Source: Allium sativum (taxonomy: Eukaryota; Streptophyta; Magnoliopsida; Asparagales; Amaryllidaceae). From it: 64,000 bases of DNA. Numbering within the stretch: position 1 is the first letter of the stretch; each line of letters opens with the position of its first letter. Shown piece by piece: positions 56,628-64,000 of the stretch. The DNA lies in NCBI GenBank assembly GCA_030737875.1, contig CM060925.1, positions 484,879,514 through 484,943,513 on the forward strand, in the 5' to 3' direction. The notes beneath the pieces were generated by a model. That model was not told the origin of the DNA. It searched no databases and worked only from the letters and a program-made list of their open reading frames with translations. The translations under genes were made by a program, and so were the position numbers.

Positions 56628-59600
56628 TGTAACAACCCAGATTCTGACAAACCGATTTTTTTTCAAAAACTCAATCTATTGAAACCCGAGTTGGGTGCTT
56701 TGGTATCCTACAGAAAAAGACAGAGATAAAGAAAACATGTTAGAATTCCTAAGCATCTTACAGCGGAAGGAATTCAAAGTATAATATAATTTAAATATAG
56801 TTTTACCTTATAAAACACACTGCCTAACCAGTATCCAAAGCTTATACCATCTCTGTTATGAACCTAACCTGGAAGTATGTAATGAGGAGGGGTTCAGAAC
56901 ATAAGTTCTATGTGAGTGGACTTAGAATAAACTTCTGTATAATCCTACATATACCGTTCAATTATATTTTCTTGCTTATTAGGTTATTCACGATATTAGC
57001 TCTCTAGGCTATGCACATGTCCCACTAGTAGATTAACCTAATACAACGTATATGTAGATACCCCCAACTCGTATAATCCTTTCCATGTATATATACAGTC
57101 CTTTTCCATATGTCGTATGGGCTTCATCATGTAAATCTATACTACTTTGGTGTACTGCCACCATTCTCGAAATCGTTTGGACTACCACTCTTGATCTTGC
57201 TAGATTCCGTTTATTACCTAGATCAAATCTAGGGTTTTCCATCCAGCGCTTCCTAGATTCAACCAAGGTTTTCACTACTCAGGGCCACTGGGGTTTATGC
57301 TACCTATTGAACGCTTTCTAGATCCGACCAAGGTTTATGCTACCTAGGGCTACTAGGGTTTATGCTACCTATCGGACAATGCCCCCTAGTCTAGGACACA
57401 CTACCCAGAGCGATATATGTTCCTAGACTTTACGTCCCAATCGTGTCGTTAAACATGCTAGATATCTAGTTGCACATGTCCTCTATATGTGCGGCCCGAG
57501 TCCCGTGGAAGGGCTAATCAAGAAACAAGGAACTCGGTCGGGAGCTTTAAGTTATCTGCCAATGCAGATGCTAAGGTTCGTTTTATCTGTATGTGGCTAT
57601 GGTCCCACTTGACCCCTCCCTCAACTAATGAAAGGCACCCAAGAAAATCAATAATGAGAACTGTACGTAGGCCCTCTATGCCCCCACAAACCTATTGGCC
57701 ACCCTCACCCATAACTAGATAGCAAAGTATATGGTCTTTTGGAGTTCTCTGCCTTTCCGCTTGCGTATCACGATTGACTCAAGATGGTAGGTAGACGACG
57801 ACGTGCTATCACGGGGCTAAACAAGATATCGCCGCCTCACGCTGACCCATCCTAGTCTTTAGGTTGCTTACATTGCAACCAAGGCATACCCTTGGCTCTT
57901 CTAACGCAGACCTTAAACTCTATGAGCCCAGGAGGATCATCTGCAACCTCACAAACGGATACCAAGAGTACCCTCACGTCCCCTCGAAGCCGCGTGCTTC
58001 GTAACCCAGTTCGTTGGAGCCTTCTTCATGATCAGATGGACGTTCGCTCCTCCTCGTGTTCTACTTGGCTTTCTTCACAAAGGTTTACTACTTAGTTCTC
58101 TTAACTAAGGTTTACTACTTAGTTTCCTGAATCTTTAGCTTTATTAACTAAGGTTCACTACTTAGTTTCCTGAATCATTAGCTTTCTTAACTAAGGTTTA
58201 CTACTTAGTCCTCTTAACTAAGGTTTATTACTTAGTTCTCTTAATCGTTCGTTTTCTTAACTAAGGTTAACAACTTAGTCCTCTTAACTAAGGTTTATTA
58301 CTTGGTTCTCCTAACCAAGGTTTGATACTTAGTTTCTATTACTTAGTTCTCTTTAACTAAGGTTTGTTACTTAGTTCCTTTTAACTAAGGTTTACCAATG
58401 AATTCAAACATGACTTAAGTTCTCTTTATCAAATGATAGCGTACAGGTGTTTTCCCACATTTTCAGCTTAAATTAACTTATTTCATGGTATAAGTCGTCT
58501 CACCCTTCGAGTCTTGTATTACATCTTAACTCATATTCATTTCTTATTCCTAGGATAAGTTTATCTATTATTTAATCTTATCATTCCCCACTTTTCCTTG
58601 CTTTGATACTTTTATATTTGTTAAGTTTTCCCATGTGTCCAAGTTGACTTAACCCCGATCACGTATTCAATTCAACCCACGTACCATGCTAAATTGTTTA
58701 AGTATTCTCTATCAGTTCATGTTGACTTAACCTGCTCATATATCATGTCAAATTGGTTAAGTGTTATCTAGCAGTTCACGTTGACTTAACCCACCCATAT
58801 ATCATGTCAAATTGGTTAAGTGTTGTTTAGTGTTTCATGTTGACTTAACCTTACCATACTAGCATGTGTCATTAGCATTAATTAATTACTAATGCCCAAC
58901 CTCTCACATTAGACCTATTATTGCGGTCACTGGATGTGCCGGTTAGTTCCAGGCACGATTACACCACAACTCAATCTAACCTCGGGTTTCAATATGACTA
59001 ACTTCTCACATTAGAACCTATTGTTTGCGGTCACTCGATGTGTCGGGCAGTCCTGGGCAGGATCACACTGCAAACTCACTCTAATCTCGAGTTAGCCATG
59101 TTTCATGTTTAGACAATTAACAATTCATGTCTATTCTAGGTATCATAGGCCAATTATAAATTTACAAGCATGTTCATGTTCATTCTAGATATCAAATGTC
59201 AATTACCAATTCACAAGCACGTTCATGTTCAAGTTATGCCACTATTGTCAATTTCATGTTATGTGTCGAGTTCCATAATTACATAAAAACATGGTTTGTC
59301 CAACATATTCCATTTTTAATTATATTTCTAGGATCTTAATGGCATATCCAATTTTCAAGTCTCAAATTCAAGCTTTACCCAGAAACCCCAATTTATGTTC
59401 ATGCTTATAATCCTGTTAATAGGCAATACCTATTATTCCAGTTTCCTACACATGTGTTCCTAACAGGTTGTTATCATTCCTCATATGTTGGTTAAGCTTA
59501 TTCATATGTCAAGTGCTACTTAACCCATTTCTACTTTGCTTACACAACCATTCGTGTAATAATCTTTTTACCCAAATTGCCTAATTCATCAATTAAATCT

Positions 59601-60490
59601 CAAGCTCTTCCCAAATAACTATAATTTACGCGCTGTTGACCTTGGCTCGAAGGTAGCCAAAGTTTCAAAAATAAAAAGGAAGAATAGGGAAGAGGAATAG
59701 ATTAAGCATACAAATATTATTTTTAATTGCAACATGAATTTTAACTGAGGAATGACGAACGATAATAATACTATTATGCATGAAGTGTATTGTAATCCCA
59801 CTCACTGATTTAAGAACGGATCTTGAATTCTGGGATCTGATTTTTGAAACTGAAAAGCTATCCCTTGACGTAGATTATCGATCCTCTAATTTAAATTTGA
59901 TTGTTAGAAAATAGTAGTTGAAGTCGTTGAATTAGCCTTTGATTCTCTACTTGAATTCTAATGAAGAACTTGAGTAGCATAACCCCGTCTTTGATTTATT
60001 TTGATATGAATTAGGGCAGAGTATAAACAAAATGAAGATGTGTTGAGAAAACTGTAGCCTTAGGGGTGTTTATATAGGTGCTCAAGACCTTATCGTACAC
60101 GCAGCTCTGAGTCAGCATTGAACCTTATTAAGAAAATAGTCCAGGTTCGCAGATGAATCTAGCCAAATCTTATTGTACACGCAGCGCTGAGTCAGCAATG
60201 GGCCCCGATGCTGTTTTGGCGCAGAAATTCGAATTTCGAATGTTTGAATTATTTTGACGTAGAAATTTTATTTTTGAATTTTTGAATTTCTGGAATATAT
60301 CTTACTATTTTATTCACATGAAATATTCTTATATGTATACAATTACTCTACCGACCATTTTACGCGTATATATATACGCACAATTTTCGTTTTATTTTCA
60401 AAATTCAAACGATGTTTCACCGTTATTTGATTCTTTCCATATTTCATTAACTGTAGCCTTATCATGAATTTTATCTTCTGTATACATATT
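56628..60490 (-). repeat. Element D 5' LTR, truncated
   Basis: Matches the first LTR from TGTAACAACCCAG on, including both arrays, until about 60,490 where similarity stops in the middle of the LTR. About 830 bases of its outer end are missing, with no flanking duplication. The break coincides with the start of unrelated sequence and is a candidate rearrangement point. Confidence 0.85.
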
Positions 60491-60619
60491 TTAGCCTACT
60501 TTGTAACCAGGCTACCCAAAGCCAGGGACTTAGGTACAAACTTACATTGATTGGCGATCACTTGAGTGGAGTGATAGAAAGATGCAAAACTTGAATTATT
60601 CATGCAGATGTCATCGAAT

Positions 60620-60705
60620 CAGATCCCCCCTTCAGATCGGATCGGATCCCCCCTTTCGGATCGGATCGGATCCCCCTCTCCGGATCGGATCGGAGTACCC
60701 TCTAC
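60620..60705 (+). repeat. GGATCGGATCC-rich imperfect tandem repeat
   Basis: Three loose units of roughly 33-35 bp, each with GGATCGGATCGGATCC followed by a C run. A local GC-rich block in otherwise mixed sequence. Confidence 0.7.
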
Positions 60706-61213
60706 CCGAACCGCCTGAAGTTGCAACCACTCCTCAACGTGCTCCTATTTTCTAGGCTTATCATTCGGATCCACTTACACATGGCAGCCCATGATTTGAA
60801 AAATGTTTCTCCATGTCTCCCACCACTTCTTTATGACCCGCTGGATGGCTGCCACGTCACACCCGAACCGATCCCAGGAGCAACCTCCATTCGCCTACAA
60901 ATACAGCATTTCGTGGAGATTTCAGGGGACTTTTGGCATTTCATTCATTCATAGTAGCCATGGCCGAATTCCCCCATCAATAACCACCTTCTTCTCCAAT
61001 GAAAATCAATGAATTCGCAGAGAATTATTCATTTTATTTGAGTGATTAAGTGTCAATATTCTTTGTAATTGTAATTCTGGAATGAAATGAAAAACTATGA
61101 AGTGGACGTAGGCTCATTAACGCCGAACCACTATAAATTTCGTGTGTCGACTGATTTTTCTTGCTTTTTGTTCATGATTCCTCGTTATTCTTTGCAAAAT
61201 GTAATCAATTGGG

Positions 61214-61239
61214 TGTTAGGACCATTTTTTGGTCTAACA
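61214..61239 (+). terminator. Stem-loop at the end of the G LTR
   Basis: TGTTAGGACCA and TGGTCTAACA pair across a short T loop with one bulged base. It could act in transcript end formation, or simply reflect LTR terminal inverted repeats. Confidence 0.35.
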
Positions 61240-61240
61240 T

Positions 61241-61260
61241 TTTTGGTGCTTTCACTGAGA
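61241..61260 (+). other. Element G primer-binding site (Tat-type)
   Basis: TTTTGGTGCTTTCACTGAGA follows the LTR end. This sequence is familiar after LTRs of Tat/RIRE2-type Gypsy elements; I do not assign the tRNA. Confidence 0.55.
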
Positions 61261-62640
61261 AATGATGATTCTCAACATATAAGGATTCTCCATTCTACTA
61301 TTGGATGGCTAAGTCCGATAAGGAAATCTTGCAACATTCAACAACAATCGCTACAGTTCAGAAATGAAGTCCAAGAAAGCTGCTAGTTAAGGTCGGATGG
61401 GTATCCAGCGGTTATAGCGGCTCTGATGTTCAAGTCGGATCCTGCACAGGGCCAAAAATGCCTCTAGGTCGGATCTTATACTTCTGGTCGGATCGAGTTA
61501 AAATAGCTCTTCACCGTCACTTCCAAAAGCAAATGAATCGGTTCGAGGTAACCGGGTCGGACCGGAACCGTACTCATACAAAGACTGAGATTCAGCAAAT
61601 AAACATCGGATCGGGTTAGGGAAACACCCTTCCGAACCGAACCAATTTTTTCGTTCCGACCCCTAGTCAATGACACACCCGAACCGCGATCCGATGACAT
61701 CTCTGAACCGCGACTTGAAGGCAAATTCCGATCTGACCCGGTATAGCTGCTTTTGGGAAAAATACATTTTTTGGATCAATTCAGAAAAGGCTCTATCTTC
61801 CAAAATTGAAAAAATCGTGCGCCGGGACTGTGGGGCCCCGGACCCCTACCGGCCTGCGCCCGGACCCGCTGACGGCCTCGCCTTCGGCTCGGAGCACAGC
61901 CTCGCCTTCGGCTCGACGTACGTTTTAGCAAACAACAGTTATCAAAGCTTTTCAATGAAGATTAGACCGATAGTTTGAGAATATCACAACAAGTTGGCAA
62001 CGACTGGGGTTCTTCCCAGAGCCATGACACTTATTTACATCAGTAAGCCAATTTGAGGAGCTATCGATCAGATTCGGCTTGTTATCAAGGACAGTATACA
62101 AGACAATGATTATCTCATAGCAGCTTCCTCTTCCTCAGTTCTGATGGTGTACAAATTTCACCAATGCAACCGATGTTGCTCACTAACGAGTAGTGACCAT
62201 CTTATTTATGCGACTTAAACTTATCCAATCGGCGGGGCATCGAATGACGGTTATATGGAACAGTCCGAGCACTACACCAAAGATAATTCCTATGATCTTA
62301 GTGACCATGATTGTCAATAAGAGGATACTAGAAAGCAACTAAGGATCTCAACATCCCAAAGCTACACTTCAATTGTATGATGTGATCAATGAAATATATT
62401 CTGCGGTTCACGTTCCGAAGAACTTGGCGAACCTTTTCAATTGCTGTTTGCTGTCAACTACATTGAGGAAGACTGATTTCCATCGAATAAGGGTTAAATC
62501 AACATACTTTGGTGCCCAGAGTTAGGTACTAGTTGAACAACCACACACCATGATTGGACCTATGGATCCTTTCCTGGATTATAACAACTTGACTGCTCAC
62601 CAGCCACCATACGACCTTGATCAAATGATGAGAGCTCGAG
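61261..62640 (+). other. Element G leader and gag region, decayed; GC-rich block at 61,810-61,920
   Basis: No intact ORF. Contains a GC-rich stretch with a near-repeat (GGCCTCGCCTTCGGCTCGGA, then AGCCTCGCCTTCGGCTCGAC) about 61,872-61,918. Readings are too broken to place gag domains with confidence. Confidence 0.4.
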
Positions 62641-63250
62641 ATTAAAGAAAATATGAATCAACCATTAGCTCTCTACTTCTTATTTCCATTGTGACATAAC
62701 GCATGAATATTACTTAAAGTCTCGCAAGTTATGCTATCATACTCAAGTTTATGTGATCAAGGTCTAGACTGACCAGCTCCAGTAGATATCAGAGCTTACA
62801 TTGCACCCTAGTGTCTACTGCTCAATCCCCAAACATTAGCCGAATCTATCTCTGAATTAACCATTCCCGAAGAGGATGTGTTAGATGAAGAAGATGGCTC
62901 TTCAAACCAAAAAATGAATACAAGCACCCGTTACTGTATACTGACGGTGCAATGAATGATCGATGACCCGGCGTTGGAGATGTATTGATTCGAAGGAAAT
63001 TCCACATGAAAGGACTATAACTCGTAGCTTACCTAGAACAGGTAGAAGAGCTGTTGGATGGATTGGAACGTTACAGCATATCTTACGTCCTATGAACGGA
63101 AAATCAAAAGGTCAATAATCCGACCAAGTTAGACAGTTCCGACAACTCAGAAGAGAGTCATAGACAACCTCATGATGAACTTCCTGCAGCACAGAATGCA
63201 TTCAGCAAGGAGAAGTGAAAGGCGTTCCATCGCTATTTATGCTTAGAGAT
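62641..63250 (+). pseudogene. Element G gag zinc-knuckle end and RNase H remnants
   Basis: About 62,680-62,735 reads FHCDITHEYYLKSRK, resembling the Cys/His motif near the end of Tat-type Gag. Only about 250 bases later, at 62,931-62,980, is LYTDGAMNDR, the RNase H start (LY-DGA-N pattern) of the same lineage. About 63,105-63,165 resembles the RNase H end (NQKVNNPTKLDSSDNSEE-like). Protease and reverse transcriptase, which should lie between, are missing, so there is a large internal deletion. Multiple stops. Confidence 0.55.
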
Positions 63251-64000
63251 ATGACATGCAAGGCGACAATGCTTATTTCCATTGGAAGGTTGTCCCAAGA
63301 CAGACACCAACGAGCCTCATTGCTGAATTCACCACCCTAAATGATTGAACAAAATCACTAATCAGCCTCCCGCTAGATGGGAGATGAACGCGAATGGAAC
63401 TTTTGACAAACGACGTTTTGGAGTTAGAAAGTGAAGATTTACAATTTCACTCCCTTCATCGAGGATTAGTCAAGTAACTCGTGTCCCAGACATTAGGTGC
63501 AACCGGAGATTCGAACGTCGATTGCCCATGATTACATCATTTAATTCAAAGCTGATACATAATAGGCTTGCATGATAGACTGCCTCAGTCTTTCCCGAAA
63601 ATTGACGAGTTAAAAGCTTAGAGCACTTAAGCCTGGATGCTGATTGATTATCTGTCCATTAGATCTTACTCCCGACATGGGATTGAAGGCATATATGCGG
63701 ATGGATGAGATATAACTATCATCCTAGCAGCCATATCCTACTTCCAAGCATGGAAAGGACAAAAACTTCTATAAACATGGATCCATTATTCTCCTGCCAA
63801 TTATTGTCCTAGCACCAACGTGATGATATGATATCAGTAACAATACATATATGACTCCCTGACGTTCAACCCTTGCCCTTAGCATGGGGACAGGAAGGCG
63901 ATTCAAAGGAGACATGACCTCGTCATTCGTTTACAGTATCTACCTAACTGCCTTTGTCACTCCAAGACCACAATCAAGCCATCCCCTGGTAGAGATTAGG
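63251..64000 (+). other. Element G, possible integrase remnant to the window end
   Basis: Decayed sequence in the position of integrase; no motif I can place confidently. Whether the 3' LTR of G lies beyond the window is unknown. Confidence 0.3.

Larger units (their letters stand above)
49761..60490 (-). mobile_element. Element D: non-coding Gypsy-type LTR element, minus orientation, outer LTR truncated
   Basis: 3' LTR 49,761-54,434, internal region 54,435-56,627, 5' LTR 56,628 to about 60,490. Orientation is given by the polypurine tract beside the first LTR and the primer-binding site beside the second. The internal region has no gag or pol, so it is a large non-autonomous (LARD-like) element. 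Many LTR blocks (GGTTAAGT array, AGCTCCCGACCGAGT landmark) match the element B LTR in the same orientation, so D and B are distantly related families. The LTRs of D differ by several percent, so it is older than A and B. Confidence 0.8.
60491..61239 (+). repeat. Probable 5' LTR of a Tat-type Gypsy element (G); left limit uncertain
   Basis: Ends GGTCTAACA at 61,239, directly before a primer-site-like sequence. The run GGACGTAGGCTCATTAACGC followed by CGAACCAC near 61,103-61,131 is typical of the end of Tat/RIRE2-type LTRs in plants. No clear LTR start was found, so it may itself be truncated at the join with D. Confidence 0.55.

Overview
This is a stretch of plant nuclear genome made almost entirely of transposable elements stacked inside one another. 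The evidence is plant-type Copia (Ale/Retrofit-like and Tork/SIRE-like) and Gypsy (Tekay/Del-like chromovirus and Tat-like) retrotransposons, primer-binding sites matching initiator Met-tRNA, 5-bp target-site duplications (TSDs), and long AT-rich non-coding tracts. I could not identify the species. I saw no intact host gene; every coding region is a retroelement gene, most of them broken.

Layout. 1-1.9 kb: a LINE ORF1-like gene on the minus strand (zinc knuckle, DUF4283-like) with a GC-rich leader. 1.9-4.3 kb: unassigned DNA with a short 24-bp tandem repeat. 4,347-6,843: the 5' half of an old Ale/Retrofit-type Copia element (LTR, gag, protease, part of integrase). Its integrase is cut by Gypsy element C, whose long LTR (6,844-8,898, resuming at 38,596-39,426) is cut by Tekay-like element A (8,899-38,590). 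A's 5' LTR holds a 6.1-kb LTR-like insert F (9,233-15,320). A's tail holds element B (22,823-35,282), a non-autonomous relative with 4.5-kb LTRs. After A ends, C continues on the minus strand (chromodomain and integrase) to about 40,684, where it stops abruptly.

40.7-43.9 kb: a decayed minus-strand Tork/SIRE-type Copia (E). 44,914-47,433: the 3' half of the same Ale/Retrofit Copia, but on the minus strand, followed by the other LTR of C, inverted (47,434-49,760). This is cut by D (49,761 to about 60,490), a non-coding minus-strand Gypsy-type element whose outer LTR is truncated. From about 60,490 to the end is a degraded Tat-type Gypsy element (G).

The nesting is supported by duplications read from the sequence: CCGATC for the Copia (6 bp, one more than usual), CAAAT for C, CTACT for A, ACAGC for F and CCTCA for B. 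By-eye LTR divergence falls from outer to inner elements (Copia > C > A > B), as nesting requires. The two most notable structures are: (1) the Copia and C are each split into two complementary halves in opposite orientation about 40 kb apart, as expected if an inversion with some loss broke a once-contiguous nest; (2) element B begins with a 1.46-kb near-perfect inverted copy of its own LTR, apparently made by snap-back priming at a 9-bp inverted repeat in the LTR, and yet it integrated with a clean 5-bp TSD.
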